From Candidatus Ruthturnera sp. Tsphm01 (GTDB lineage Bacteria > Pseudomonadota > Gammaproteobacteria > PS1 > Pseudothioglobaceae): DNA of 64,000 nt. The stretch covers positions 191,639 to 255,638 of the forward strand of contig CP125320.1 in the NCBI GenBank assembly GCA_030142985.1. Direction: 5' to 3'. Position numbers and translations under genes: made by a program. Within the stretch, counting starts at the first letter, position 1, and each line of letters starts with the position of its first letter. This document shows, one piece after another, positions 1-15,600 of the stretch. The notes under the pieces are model-generated. The model saw only the letters and a program-made list of their open reading frames with translations. It had not been told where the DNA came from and ran no database searches.

Positions 1-3000
1 CTATTGATAATACAGCCTCAAACGCTCCAACCATTGACTCAGTCTCAAATGATGACCTTATCAATGCAGCTGAGAACGCAGCAGGTTTTAATCTAACTGG
101 TACAGGTGAAGTTGGTGATTTTATTACTGTTTCAGGATTTGAAGCTGGTGTGGCTGACAAAACAACAAGCGTTGCTGAAGATGGCACTTGGTCAATTGCA
201 ATTGTTGATACAGATTTAGCTGATAATGGCTCAAATACTTTAACAGCAACACAAACAGACTCAGTAGGCAACACAAGCCCTGCTGCAACTAGAACAATCA
301 CCACAGATTTAATTGCACCAACAACCCCAAGCGTTGATAGTCTAACAACTAATGATTTAACCCCAACTATAACAGGTACAGCCACACTAACTAATGGTGA
401 AACCTTAAGCGTAAGTGTTAATGGTGCAATCTATGACAATGTAGAGGTGATAGGCAATGCTTGGTCAATTGACACAGAAACAAAAACACCTTCATCAGGA
501 GTATTGGGAGCATTTGTAGATGGACAAAGCTATGATATTGTTGCAACCGTAACAGACGTAGCTGGCAATAGTGCAAGCGATAACTCAATCAATGAGTTGA
601 CTATTGATAATACAGCCTCAAACGCTCCAACCATTGACTCAGTCTCAAATGATGACCTTATCAATGCAGCTGAGAACGCAGCAGGTTTTAATCTAACTGG
701 TACAGGTGAAGTTGGTGATTTTATTACTGTTTCAGGATTTGAAGCTGGTGTGGCTGACAAAACAACAAGCGTTGCTGAAGATGGCACTTGGTCAATTGCA
801 ATTGTTGATACAGATTTAGCTGATAATGGCTCAAATACTTTAACAGCAACACAAACAGACTCAGTAGGCAACACAAGCCCTGCTGCAACTAGAACAATCA
901 CCACAGATTTAATTGCACCAACAACCCCAAGCGTTGATAGTCTAACAACTAATGATTTAACCCCAACTATAACAGGTACAGCCACACTAACTAATGGTGA
1001 AACCTTAAGCGTAAGTGTTAATGGTGCAATCTATGACAATGTAGAGGTGATAGGCAATGCTTGGTCAATTGACACAGAAACAAAAACACCTTCATCAGGA
1101 GTATTGGGAGCATTTGTAGATGGACAAAGCTATGATATTGTTGCAACCGTAACAGACGTAGCTGGCAATAGTGCAAGCGATAACTCAATCAATGAGTTGA
1201 CTATTGATAATACAGCCTCAAACGCTCCAACCATTGACTCAGTCTCAAATGATGACCTTATCAATGCAGCTGAGAACGCAGCAGGTTTTAATCTAACTGG
1301 TACAGGTGAAGTTGGTGATTTTATTACTGTTTCAGGATTTGAAGCTGGTGTGGCTGACAAAACAACAAGCGTTGCTGAAGATGGCACTTGGTCAATTGCA
1401 ATTGTTGATACAGATTTAGCTGATAATGGCTCAAATACTTTAACAGCAACACAAACAGACTCAGTAGGCAACACAAGCCCTGCTGCAACTAGAACAATCA
1501 CCACAGATTTAATTGCACCAACAACCCCAAGCGTTGATAGTCTAACAACTAATGATTTAACCCCAACTATAACAGGTACAGCCACACTAACTAATGGTGA
1601 AACCTTAAGCGTAAGTGTTAATGGTGCAATCTATGACAATGTAGAGGTGATAGGCAATGCTTGGTCAATTGACACAGAAACAAAAACACCTTCATCAGGA
1701 GTATTGGGAGCATTTGTAGATGGACAAAGCTATGATATTGTTGCAACCGTAACAGACGTAGCTGGCAATAGTGCAAGCGATAACTCAATCAATGAGTTGA
1801 CTATTGATAATACAGCCTCAAACGCTCCAACCATTGACTCAGTCTCAAATGATGACCTTATCAATGCAGCTGAGAACGCAGCAGGTTTTAATCTAACTGG
1901 TACAGGTGAAGTTGGTGATTTTATTACTGTTTCAGGATTTGAAACTGGTGTGGCTGACAAAACAACAAGCGTTGCTGTAGATGGCACTTGGTCAATTGCA
2001 ATTGTTGATGCAGATTTGGCTGATAATGGCTCAAATACTTTAACAGCAACACAAACAGACTCAGTAGGCAACACAAGCCCTGCTGCAACTAGAACAATCA
2101 CCATAGATTTAATTGCACCAACAACCCCAAGCGTTGATAGTCTAACAACTAATGATTTAACCCCAACTATAACAGGTACAGCCACACTAACTAATGGTGA
2201 AACCTTAAGCGTAAGTGTTAATGGTGCAATCTATGACAATGTAGAAGTGACAGGCAATGCTTGGTCAATTGACACAGAAACAAAAACACCTTCATCAGGA
2301 GTATTGGGAGCATTTGTAGATGGACAAAGCTATGATATTGTTGCAACCGTAACAGACGTAGCTGGCAATAGTGCAAGCGATAACTCAATCAATGAGTTGA
2401 CTATTGATAATACAGCCTCAAACGCTCCAACCATTGACTCAGTCTCAAATGATGACCTTATCAATGCAGCTGAGAACGCAGCAGGTTTTAATCTAACTGG
2501 TACAGGTGAAGTTGGTGATTTTATTACTGTTTCAGGATTTGAAGCTGGTGTGGCTGACAAAACAACAAGCGTTGCTGAAGATGGCACTTGGTCAATTGCA
2601 ATTGTTGATACAGATTTAGCTGATAATGGCTCAAATACTTTAACAGCAACACAAACAGACTCAGTAGGCAACACAAGCCCTGCTGCAACTAGAACAATCA
2701 CCACAGATTTAATTGCACCAACAACCCCAAGCGTTGATAGTCTAACAACTAATGATTTAACCCCAACTATAACAGGTACAGCCACACTAACTAATGGTGA
2801 AACCTTAAGCGTAAGTGTTAATGGTGCAATCTATGACAATGTAGAGGTGATAGGCAATGCTTGGTCAATTGACACAGAAACAAAAACACCTTCATCAGGA
2901 GTATTGGGAGCATTTGTAGATGGACAAAGCTATGATATTGTTGCAACCGTAACAGACGTAGCTGGCAATAGTGCAAGCGATAACTCAATCAATGAGTTGA

Positions 3001-6000
3001 CTATTGATAATACAGCCTCAAACGCTCCAACCATTGACTCAGTCTCAAATGATGACCTTATCAATGCAGCTGAGAACGCAGCAGGTTTTAATCTAACTGG
3101 TACAGGTGAAGTTGGTGATTTTATTACTGTTTCAGGATTTGAAGCTGGTGTGGCTGACAAAACAACAAGCGTTGCTGAAGATGGCACTTGGTCAATTGCA
3201 ATTGTTGATACAGATTTGGCTGATAATGGCTCAAATACTTTAACAGCAACACAAACAGACTCAGTAGGCAACACAAGCCCTGCTGCAACTAGAACAATCA
3301 CCACAGATTTAATTGCACCAACAACCCCAAGCGTTGATAGTCTAACAACTAATGATTTAACCCCAACTATAACAGGTACAGCCACACTAACTAATGGTGA
3401 AACCTTAAGCGTAAGTGTTAATGGTGCAATCTATGACAATGTAGAGGTGATAGGCAATGCTTGGTCAATTGACACAGAAACAAAAACACCTTCATCAGGA
3501 GTATTGGGAGCATTTGTAGATGGACAAAGCTATGATATTGTTGCAACCGTAACAGACGTAGCTGGCAATAGTGCAAGCGATAACTCAATCAATGAGTTGA
3601 CTATTGATAATACAGCCTCAAACGCTCCAACCATTGACTCAGTCTCAAATGATGACCTTATCAATGCAGCTGAGAACGCAGCAGGTTTTAATCTAACTGG
3701 TACAGGTGAAGTTGGTGATTTTATTACTGTTTCAGGATTTGAAGCTGGTGTGGCTGACAAAACAACAAGCGTTGCTGAAGATGGCACTTGGTCAATTGCA
3801 ATTGTTGATACAGATTTAGCTGATAATGGCTCAAATACTTTAACAGCAACACAAACAGACTCAGTAGGCAACACAAGCCCTGCTGCAACTAGAACAATCA
3901 CCACAGATTTAATTGCACCAACAACCCCAAGCGTTGATAGTCTAACAACTAATGATTTAACCCCAACTATAACAGGTACAGCCACACTAACTAATGGTGA
4001 AACCTTAAGCGTAAGTGTTAATGGTGCAATCTATGACAATGTAGAGGTGATAGGCAATGCTTGGTCAATTGACACAGAAACAAAAACACCTTCATCAGGA
4101 GTATTGGGAGCATTTGTAGATGGACAAAGCTATGATATTGTTGCAACCGTAACAGACGTAGCTGGCAATAGTGCAAGCGATAACTCAATCAATGAGTTGA
4201 CTATTGATAATACAGCCTCAAACGCTCCAACCATTGACTCAGTCTCAAATGATGACCTTATCAATGCAGCTGAGAACGCAGCAGGTTTTAATCTAACTGG
4301 TACAGGTGAAGTTGGTGATTTTATTACTGTTTCAGGATTTGAAGCTGGTGTGGCTGACAAAACAACAAGCGTTGCTGAAGATGGCACTTGGTCAATTGCA
4401 ATTGTTGATACAGATTTAGCTGATAATGGCTCAAATACTTTAACAGCAACACAAACAGACTCAGTAGGCAACACAAGCCCTGCTGCAACTAGAACAATCA
4501 CCACAGATTTAATTGCACCAACAACCCCAAGCGTTGATAGTCTAACAACTAATGATTTAACCCCAACTATAACAGGTACAGCCACACTAACTAATGGTGA
4601 AACCTTAAGCGTAAGTGTTAATGGTGCAATCTATGACAATGTAGAGGTGATAGGCAATGCTTGGTCAATTGACACAGAAACAAAAACACCTTCATCAGGA
4701 GTATTGGGAGCATTTGTAGATGGACAAAGCTATGATATTGTTGCAACCGTAACAGACGTAGCTGGCAATAGTGCAAGCGATAACTCAATCAATGAGTTGA
4801 CTATTGATAATACAGCCTCAAACGCTCCAACCATTGACTCAGTCTCAAATGATGACCTTATCAATGCAGCTGAGAACGCAGCAGGTTTTAATCTAACTGG
4901 TACAGGTGAAGTTGGTGATTTTATTACTGTTTCAGGATTTGAAGCTGGTGTGGCTGACAAAACAACAAGCGTTGCTGAAGATGGCACTTGGTCAATTGCA
5001 ATTGTTGATACAGATTTAGCTGATAATGGCTCAAATACTTTAACAGCAACACAAACAGACTCAGTAGGCAACACAAGCCCTGCTGCAACTAGAACAATCA
5101 CCACAGATTTAATTGCACCAACAACCCCAAGCGTTGATAGTCTAACAACTAATGATTTAACCCCAACTATAACAGGTACAGCCACACTAACTAATGGTGA
5201 AACCTTAAGCGTAAGTGTTAATGGTGCAATCTATGACAATGTAGAGGTGATAGGCAATGCTTGGTCAATTGACACAGAAACAAAAACACCTTCATCAGGA
5301 GTATTGGGAGCATTTGTAGATGGACAAAGCTATGATATTGTTGCAACCGTAACAGACGTAGCTGGCAATAGTGCAAGCGATAACTCAATCAATGAGTTGA
5401 CTATTGATAATACAGCCTCAAACGCTCCAACCATTGACTCAGTCTCAAATGATGACCTTATCAATGCAGCTGAGAACGCAGCAGGTTTTAATCTAACTGG
5501 TACAGGTGAAGTTGGTGATTTTATTACTGTTTCAGGATTTGAAGCTGGTGTGGCTGACAAAACAACAAGCGTTGCTGAAGATGGCACTTGGTCAATTGCA
5601 ATTGTTGATACAGATTTAGCTGATAATGGCTCAAATACTTTAACAGCAACACAAACAGACTCAGTAGGCAACACAAGCCCTGCTGCAACTAGAACAATCA
5701 CCACAGATTTAATTGCACCAACAACCCCAAGCGTTGATAGTCTAACAACTAATGATTTAACCCCAACTATAACAGGTACAGCCACACTAACTAATGGTGA
5801 AACCTTAAGCGTAAGTGTTAATGGTGCAATCTATGACAATGTAGAGGTGATAGGCAATGCTTGGTCAATTGACACAGAAACAAAAACACCTTCATCAGGA
5901 GTATTGGGAGCATTTGTAGATGGACAAAGCTATGATATTGTTGCAACCGTAACAGACGTAGCTGGCAATAGTGCAAGCGATAACTCAATCAATGAGTTGA

Positions 6001-9000
6001 CTATTGATAATACAGCCTCAAACGCTCCAACCATTGACTCAGTCTCAAATGATGACCTTATCAATGCAGCTGAGAACGCAGCAGGTTTTAATCTAACTGG
6101 TACAGGTGAAGTTGGTGATTTTATTACTGTTTCAGGATTTGAAGCTGGTGTGGCTGACAAAACAACAAGCGTTGCTGAAGATGGCACTTGGTCAATTGCA
6201 ATTGTTGATACAGATTTAGCTGATAATGGCTCAAATACTTTAACAGCAACACAAACAGACTCAGTAGGCAACACAAGCCCTGCTGCAACTAGAACAATCA
6301 CCACAGATTTAATTGCACCAACAACCCCAAGCGTTGATAGTCTAACAACTAATGATTTAACCCCAACTATAACAGGTACAGCCACACTAACTAATGGTGA
6401 AACCTTAAGCGTAAGTGTTAATGGTGCAATCTATGACAATGTAGAGGTGATAGGCAATGCTTGGTCAATTGACACAGAAACAAAAACACCTTCATCAGGA
6501 GTATTGGGAGCATTTGTAGATGGACAAAGCTATGATATTGTTGCAACCGTAACAGACGTAGCTGGCAATAGTGCAAGCGATAACTCAATCAATGAGTTGA
6601 CTATTGATAATACAGCCTCAAACGCTCCAACCATTGACTCAGTCTCAAATGATGACCTTATCAATGCAGCTGAGAACGCAGCAGGTTTTAATCTAACTGG
6701 TACAGGTGAAGTTGGTGATTTTATTACTGTTTCAGGATTTGAAGCTGGTGTGGCTGACAAAACAACAAGCGTTGCTGAAGATGGCACTTGGTCAATTGCA
6801 ATTGTTGATACAGATTTAGCTGATAATGGCTCAAATACTTTAACAGCAACACAAACAGACTCAGTAGGCAACACAAGCCCTGCTGCAACTAGAACAATCA
6901 CCACAGATTTAATTGCACCAACAACCCCAAGCGTTGATAGTCTAACAACTAATGATTTAACCCCAACTATAACAGGTACAGCCACACTAACTAATGGTGA
7001 AACCTTAAGCGTAAGTGTTAATGGTGCAATCTATGACAATGTAGAGGTGATAGGCAATGCTTGGTCAATTGACACAGAAACAAAAACACCTTCATCAGGA
7101 GTATTGGGAGCATTTGTAGATGGACAAAGCTATGATATTGTTGCAACCGTAACAGACGTAGCTGGCAATAGTGCAAGCGATAACTCAATCAATGAGTTGA
7201 CTATTGATAATACAGCCTCAAACGCTCCAACCATTGACTCAGTCTCAAATGATGACCTTATCAATGCAGCTGAGAACGCAGCAGGTTTTAATCTAACTGG
7301 TACAGGTGAAGTTGGTGATTTTATTACTGTTTCAGGATTTGAAGCTGGTGTGGCTGACAAAACAACAAGCGTTGCTGAAGATGGCACTTGGTCAATTGCA
7401 ATTGTTGATACAGATTTAGCTGATAATGGCTCAAATACTTTAACAGCAACACAAACAGACTCAGTAGGCAACACAAGCCCTGCTGCAACTAGAACAATCA
7501 CCACAGATTTAATTGCACCAACAACCCCAAGCGTTGATAGTCTAACAACTAATGATTTAACCCCAACTATAACAGGTACAGCCACACTAACTAATGGTGA
7601 AACCTTAAGCGTAAGTGTTAATGGTGCAATCTATGACAATGTAGAGGTGATAGGCAATGCTTGGTCAATTGACACAGAAACAAAAACACCTTCATCAGGA
7701 GTATTGGGAGCATTTGTAGATGGACAAAGCTATGATATTGTTGCAACCGTAACAGACGTAGCTGGCAATAGTGCAAGCGATAACTCAATCAATGAGTTGA
7801 CTATTGATAATACAGCCTCAAACGCTCCAACCATTGACTCAGTCTCAAATGATGACCTTATCAATGCAGCTGAGAACGCAGCAGGTTTTAATCTAACTGG
7901 TACAGGTGAAGTTGGTGATTTTATTACTGTTTCAGGATTTGAAGCTGGTGTGGCTGACAAAACAACAAGCGTTGCTGAAGATGGCACTTGGTCAATTGCA
8001 ATTGTTGATACAGATTTAGCTGATAATGGCTCAAATACTTTAACAGCAACACAAACAGACTCAGTAGGCAACACAAGCCCTGCTGCAACTAGAACAATCA
8101 CCACAGATTTAATTGCACCAACAACCCCAAGCGTTGATAGTCTAACAACTAATGATTTAACCCCAACTATAACAGGTACAGCCACACTAACTAATGGTGA
8201 AACCTTAAGCGTAAGTGTTAATGGTGCAATCTATGACAATGTAGAGGTGATAGGCAATGCTTGGTCAATTGACACAGAAACAAAAACACCTTCATCAGGA
8301 GTATTGGGAGCATTTGTAGATGGACAAAGCTATGATATTGTTGCAACCGTAACAGACGTAGCTGGCAATAGTGCAAGCGATAACTCAATCAATGAGTTGA
8401 CTATTGATAATACAGCCTCAAACGCTCCAACCATTGACTCAGTCTCAAATGATGACCTTATCAATGCAGCTGAGAACGCAGCAGGTTTTAATCTAACTGG
8501 TACAGGTGAAGTTGGTGATTTTATTACTGTTTCAGGATTTGAAGCTGGTGTGGCTGACAAAACAACAAGCGTTGCTGAAGATGGCACTTGGTCAATTGCA
8601 ATTGTTGATACAGATTTAGCTGATAATGGCTCAAATACTTTAACAGCAACACAAACAGACTCAGTAGGCAACACAAGCCCTGCTGCAACTAGAACAATCA
8701 CCACAGATTTAATTGCACCAACAACCCCAAGCGTTGATAGTCTAACAACTAATGATTTAACCCCAACTATAACAGGTACAGCCACACTAACTAATGGTGA
8801 AACCTTAAGCGTAAGTGTTAATGGTGCAATCTATGACAATGTAGAGGTGATAGGCAATGCTTGGTCAATTGACACAGAAACAAAAACACCTTCATCAGGA
8901 GTATTGGGAGCATTTGTAGATGGACAAAGCTATGATATTGTTGCAACCGTAACAGACGTAGCTGGCAATAGTGCAAGCGATAACTCAATCAATGAGTTGA

Positions 9001-12000
9001 CTATTGATAATACAGCCTCAAACGCTCCAACCATTGACTCAGTCTCAAATGATGACCTTATCAATGCAGCTGAGAACGCAGCAGGTTTTAATCTAACTGG
9101 TACAGGTGAAGTTGGTGATTTTATTACTGTTTCAGGATTTGAAGCTGGTGTGGCTGACAAAACAACAAGCGTTGCTGAAGATGGCACTTGGTCAATTGCA
9201 ATTGTTGATACAGATTTAGCTGATAATGGCTCAAATACTTTAACAGCAACACAAACAGACTCAGTAGGCAACACAAGCCCTGCTGCAACTAGAACAATCA
9301 CCACAGATTTAATTGCACCAACAACCCCAAGCGTTGATAGTCTAACAACTAATGATTTAACCCCAACTATAACAGGTACAGCCACACTAACTAATGGTGA
9401 AACCTTAAGCGTAAGTGTTAATGGTGCAATCTATGACAATGTAGAGGTGATAGGCAATGCTTGGTCAATTGACACAGAAACAAAAACACCTTCATCAGGA
9501 GTATTGGGAGCATTTGTAGATGGACAAAGCTATGATATTGTTGCAACCGTAACAGACGTAGCTGGCAATAGTGCAAGCGATAACTCAATCAATGAGTTGA
9601 CTATTGATAATACAGCCTCAAACGCTCCAACCATTGACTCAGTCTCAAATGATGACCTTATCAATGCAGCTGAGAACGCAGCAGGTTTTAATCTAACTGG
9701 TACAGGTGAAGTTGGTGATTTTATTACTGTTTCAGGATTTGAAGCTGGTGTGGCTGACAAAACAACAAGCGTTGCTGAAGATGGCACTTGGTCAATTGCA
9801 ATTGTTGATACAGATTTAGCTGATAATGGCTCAAATACTTTAACAGCAACACAAACAGACTCAGTAGGCAACACAAGCCCTGCTGCAACTAGAACAATCA
9901 CCACAGATTTAATTGCACCAACAACCCCAAGCGTTGATAGTCTAACAACTAATGATTTAACCCCAACTATAACAGGTACAGCCACACTAACTAATGGTGA
10001 AACCTTAAGCGTAAGTGTTAATGGTGCAATCTATGACAATGTAGAGGTGATAGGCAATGCTTGGTCAATTGACACAGAAACAAAAACACCTTCATCAGGA
10101 GTATTGGGAGCATTTGTAGATGGACAAAGCTATGATATTGTTGCAACCGTAACAGACGTAGCTGGCAATAGTGCAAGCGATAACTCAATCAATGAGTTGA
10201 CTATTGATAATACAGCCTCAAACGCTCCAACCATTGACTCAGTCTCAAATGATGACCTTATCAATGCAGCTGAGAACGCAGCAGGTTTTAATCTAACTGG
10301 TACAGGTGAAGTTGGTGATTTTATTACTGTTTCAGGATTTGAAGCTGGTGTGGCTGACAAAACAACAAGCGTTGCTGAAGATGGCACTTGGTCAATTGCA
10401 ATTGTTGATACAGATTTAGCTGATAATGGCTCAAATACTTTAACAGCAACACAAACAGACTCAGTAGGCAACACAAGCCCTGCTGCAACTAGAACAATCA
10501 CCACAGATTTAATTGCACCAACAACCCCAAGCGTTGATAGTCTAACAACTAATGATTTAACCCCAACTATAACAGGTACAGCCACACTAACTAATGGTGA
10601 AACCTTAAGCGTAAGTGTTAATGGTGCAATCTATGACAATGTAGAGGTGATAGGCAATGCTTGGTCAATTGACACAGAAACAAAAACACCTTCATCAGGA
10701 GTATTGGGAGCATTTGTAGATGGACAAAGCTATGATATTGTTGCAACCGTAACAGACGTAGCTGGCAATAGTGCAAGCGATAACTCAATCAATGAGTTGA
10801 CTATTGATAATACAGCCTCAAACGCTCCAACCATTGACTCAGTCTCAAATGATGACCTTATCAATGCAGCTGAGAACGCAGCAGGTTTTAATCTAACTGG
10901 TACAGGTGAAGTTGGTGATTTTATTACTGTTTCAGGATTTGAAGCTGGTGTGGCTGACAAAACAACAAGCGTTGCTGAAGATGGCACTTGGTCAATTGCA
11001 ATTGTTGATACAGATTTAGCTGATAATGGCTCAAATACTTTAACAGCAACACAAACAGACTCAGTAGGCAACACAAGCCCTGCTGCAACTAGAACAATCA
11101 CCACAGATTTAATTGCACCAACAACCCCAAGCGTTGATAGTCTAACAACTAATGATTTAACCCCAACTATAACAGGTACAGCCACACTAACTAATGGTGA
11201 AACCTTAAGCGTAAGTGTTAATGGTGCAATCTATGACAATGTAGAGGTGATAGGCAATGCTTGGTCAATTGACACAGAAACAAAAACACCTTCATCAGGA
11301 GTATTGGGAGCATTTGTAGATGGACAAAGCTATGATATTGTTGCAACCGTAACAGACGTAGCTGGCAATAGTGCAAGCGATAACTCAATCAATGAGTTGA
11401 CTATTGATAATACAGCCTCAAACGCTCCAACCATTGACTCAGTCTCAAATGATGACCTTATCAATGCAGCTGAGAACGCAGCAGGTTTTAATCTAACTGG
11501 TACAGGTGAAGTTGGTGATTTTATTACTGTTTCAGGATTTGAAGCTGGTGTGGCTGACAAAACAACAAGCGTTGCTGAAGATGGCACTTGGTCAATTGCA
11601 ATTGTTGATACAGATTTAGCTGATAATGGCTCAAATACTTTAACAGCAACACAAACAGACTCAGTAGGCAACACAAGCCCTGCTGCAACTAGAACAATCA
11701 CCACAGATTTAATTGCACCAACAACCCCAAGCGTTGATAGTCTAACAACTAATGATTTAACCCCAACTATAACAGGTACAGCCACACTAACTAATGGTGA
11801 AACCTTAAGCGTAAGTGTTAATGGTGCAATCTATGACAATGTAGAGGTGATAGGCAATGCTTGGTCAATTGACACAGAAACAAAAACACCTTCATCAGGA
11901 GTATTGGGAGCATTTGTAGATGGACAAAGCTATGATATTGTTGCAACCGTAACAGACGTAGCTGGCAATAGTGCAAGCGATAACTCAATCAATGAGTTGA

Positions 12001-12600
12001 CTATTGATAATACAGCCTCAAACGCTCCAATCATTAACAAAGTATCAAATGATAACCTTATCAATGCAGCTGAGAACGCAGCAGGTTTTAATCTAACTGG
12101 TACAGGTGAAGTTGGTGATTTTATTACTGTTTCAGGATTTGAAGCTGGTGTGGCTGACAAAACAACAAGCGTTGCTGAAGATGGCACTTGGTCAATTGCA
12201 ATTGTTGATACAGATTTAGCTGATAATGGCTCAAATACTTTAACAGCAACACAAACAGACTCAGTAGGCAACACAAGCCCTGCTGCAACTATAACAATCA
12301 CCACAGATTTAATTGCACCAACAACCCCAAGCGTTGATAGTCTAACAACTAATGATTTAACCCCAACTATAACAGGTACAGCCACACTGACTGATGGTGA
12401 AACCTTAAGCGTAAGTGTTAATGGTGCAATCTATGACAATGTAGAAGTGACAGGCAATGCTTGGTCAATTGACACAGAAACAAAAACACCTTCATCAGGA
12501 GCATTGGGAGCATTTGTAGATGGACAAAGCTATGATATTGTTGCAACCGTAACAGACGTAGCTGGCAATAGTGCAAGCGATGACTCAATCAATGAGTTGA
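1..12600 (+). repeat. Tandem array of 21 A-type 600-bp units
   Basis: The period is exactly 600 bp (200 codons), starting at the CTATTGATAATACAGCC junction at 1, 601, 1201 and so on to 12001. By eye nearly all units to 12000 are base-identical. Unit 4 (1801-2400) carries a cluster of substitutions, including A to T at the GFEAG position, E to V in SVAEDG and T to D-A changes in IVDTD. Unit 6 (3001-3600) has one silent change at 3218. Unit 21 (12001-12600) is diverged, with INKVSNDN instead of IDSVSNDD. Each unit encodes one domain beginning APTIDSVS and one beginning APTTPSVD. Near-identity including silent sites indicates recent expansion or continual gene conversion. Confidence 0.95.
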
Positions 12601-15600
12601 CTATTGATAATACAGCCTCAAACGCTCCAACCATTGACTCAGTCTCAGATGATGACCTTATCAATGCAGAAGAGAACGCAGCAGGTTTTAATCTAACTGG
12701 TACAGGTGAAATTGGTAGTACTATTACTGTTTCAGGATTTGAAACTGGTGTGGATGACAAAACAACAAGCGTTGCTGTAGATGGCACTTGGTCAATTGCA
12801 ATTGTTGATGCAGATTTGGCTGATAATGGCTCAAATACTTTAAAAGCAACACAAACAGATTCAGTAGGCAACACAAGCCCTGCTGCAACTAGAACAATCA
12901 CCACAGATTTAATTGCACAAGATTCACCAATAGTTGATGGACCAACAATTAGTAATAGCCTATCCATATTTATAGGAGGTATAGCATGGATTGATGAGGG
13001 TGAAACCTTAAGCGTAAGTGTTAATGGTGCAACCTATAACGATGTGCAGGTTATAAACCATGGTTGGGCTATTGACATACAAACAGCAATACCTTCATCA
13101 GGAGTATTGGGAGCATTTGTAGATGGACAAAGCTATGATGTTGTTGCAACTGTAACAGACGCAGCTGGCAATAGCGCAAGCGACAATACAATCAATGAGT
13201 TGATTATTGATGACACAGCCCCAGACGTCATTGTCCCAGGCGCTCCAATCATTAACAAAGTATCAAATGATAACCTTATCAATGCAGAAGAGAACGCAGC
13301 GGGTTTCAATCTAACTGGTACAGCCTACGCTAGTTATACTGGTTATGCTAATCGTTTTGATATTGTTACAGTTTCTGGATTTAAAGGTGGTGATGAGAAA
13401 GCTGCATTCATTAATGAAGATCGTACTTGGTCATTTGCAATTACTGATGAGGATTTGTTTGATAATGCTTCAACCACTTTAACAGTAGTGCAACGCGTAA
13501 AGCCTTGTGCTACCTGCGACTACGTCCAAAGCCCTGTTGCAACTATAACAATCACCACAGATTTAATTGCACCAACAGCCCCAAGCGTTGATAGTCTAAC
13601 AACTAATGATTTAACCCCAACTATAACAGGTACAGCCACACTCACTGATGGTGAAACCTTAAGCGTAAGTGTTAATGGTGCAACCTATAACGATGTGCAG
13701 GTTATAGACCATGGTTGGATTATTGACATACAAACAGCAATACCTTCATCAGGAGTATTGGAAGCATTTGTAAATGGACAAAGCTATAACATTATTGCAA
13801 TTGCAACAGACGCAGCTGGTAATAGTGCAAGAGATAACTCAATCAATGAGTTGACTATTGATAATACAGCCTCAAACGCTCCAACCATTGACTCAGTCTC
13901 AGATGATGACCTTATCAATGCAGCTGAGAACACAGCAGGTTTTAATCTAACTGGTACAGGTGAAGTTGGTAGTACTATTACTGTTTCAGGATTTGAAGCT
14001 GGTGTGGCTGACAAAACAACAAGCGTTGCTGTAGATGGCACTTGGTCAATTGCAATTGTTGATGCAGATTTGGCTGATAATGGCTCAAATACTTTAACAG
14101 CAACACAAACAGACTCAGTAGGCAACACAAGCCCTGCTGCAACTAGAACAATCACCACAGATTTAATTGCACAAAGTTCACCAATAGTTGATGGACCAAC
14201 AATTAGTAATAGCCTATCCATATTTATAGGAGGTATAGCATGGATTGATGAGGGTGAAACCTTAAGCGTAAGTGTTAATGGTGCAACCTATAACGATGTG
14301 CAGGTTATAAACCATGGTTGGGCTATTGACATACAAACAGCAATACCTTCATCAGGAGTATTGGGAGCATTTGTAGATGGACAAAGCTATGATGTTGTTG
14401 CAACTGTAACAGACGCAGCTGGCAATAGCGCAAGCGACAATACAATCAATGAGTTGATTATTGATGACACAGCCCCAGACGTCATTGTCCCAGGCGCTCC
14501 AATCATTAACAAAGTATCAAATGATAACCTTATCAATGCAGAAGAGAACGCAGCGGGTTTCAATCTAACTGGTACAGCCTACGCTAGTTATACTGGTTAT
14601 GCTAATCGTTTTGATATTGTTACAGTTTCTGGATTTAAAGGTGGTGATGAGAAAGCTGCATTCATTAATGAAGATCGTACTTGGTCATTTGCAATTACTG
14701 ATGAGGATTTGTTTGATAATGCTTCAACCACTTTAACAGTAGTGCAACGCGTAAAGCCTTGTGCTACCTGCGACTACGTCCAAAGCCCTGTTGCAACTAT
14801 AACAATCACCACAGATTTAATTGCACCAACAGCCCCAAGCGTTGATAGTCTAACAACTAATGATTTAACCCCAACTATAACAGGTACAGCCACACTCACT
14901 GATGGTGAAACCTTAAGCGTAATTGTTAATGGTGCAATCTATGACAATGTAGAGGTGATAGGCAATGCTTGGTCAATTGACACAGAAACAAAAACACCTT
15001 CATCAGGAGTATTGGAAGCATTTGTAAATGGACAAAGCTATAACATTATTGCAATTGCAACAGACGCAGCTGGCAATAGTGCAAGAGATAACTCAAACAA
15101 TGAGTTGACTATTGATAATACAGCCTCAAACGCTCCAACCATTGACTCAGTCTCAGATGATGACCTTATCAATGCAGCTGAGAACGCAGCAGGTTTTAAT
15201 CTAACTGGTACAGGTGAAGTTGGTAGTACTATTACTGTTTCAGGATTTGAAGCTGGTGTGGCTGACAAAACAACAAGCGTTGCTGAAGATGGCACTTGGT
15301 TAATTGCAATTGTTGATGCAGATTTGGCTGATAATGGCTCAAATACTTTAACAGCAACACAAACAGACTCAGTAGGCAACACAAGCCCTGCTGCAACTAG
15401 AACAATCACCACAGATTTAATTGCACAAGATTCACCAATAGTTGATGGACCAACAATTAGTAATAGCCTATCCATATTTATAGCAGGTATAGCATGGATT
15501 GATGAGGGTGAAACCTTAAGCGTAAGTGTTAATGGTGCAACCTATAACGATGTGCAGGTTATAAACCATGGTTGGACTATTGACATACAAACAGCAATAC

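Noticed and set aside
1..12600. CRISPR-like regular repetition
   Set aside because: The period is 600 bp, there are no unique spacers between short palindromic repeats, and one coding frame runs through all of it.
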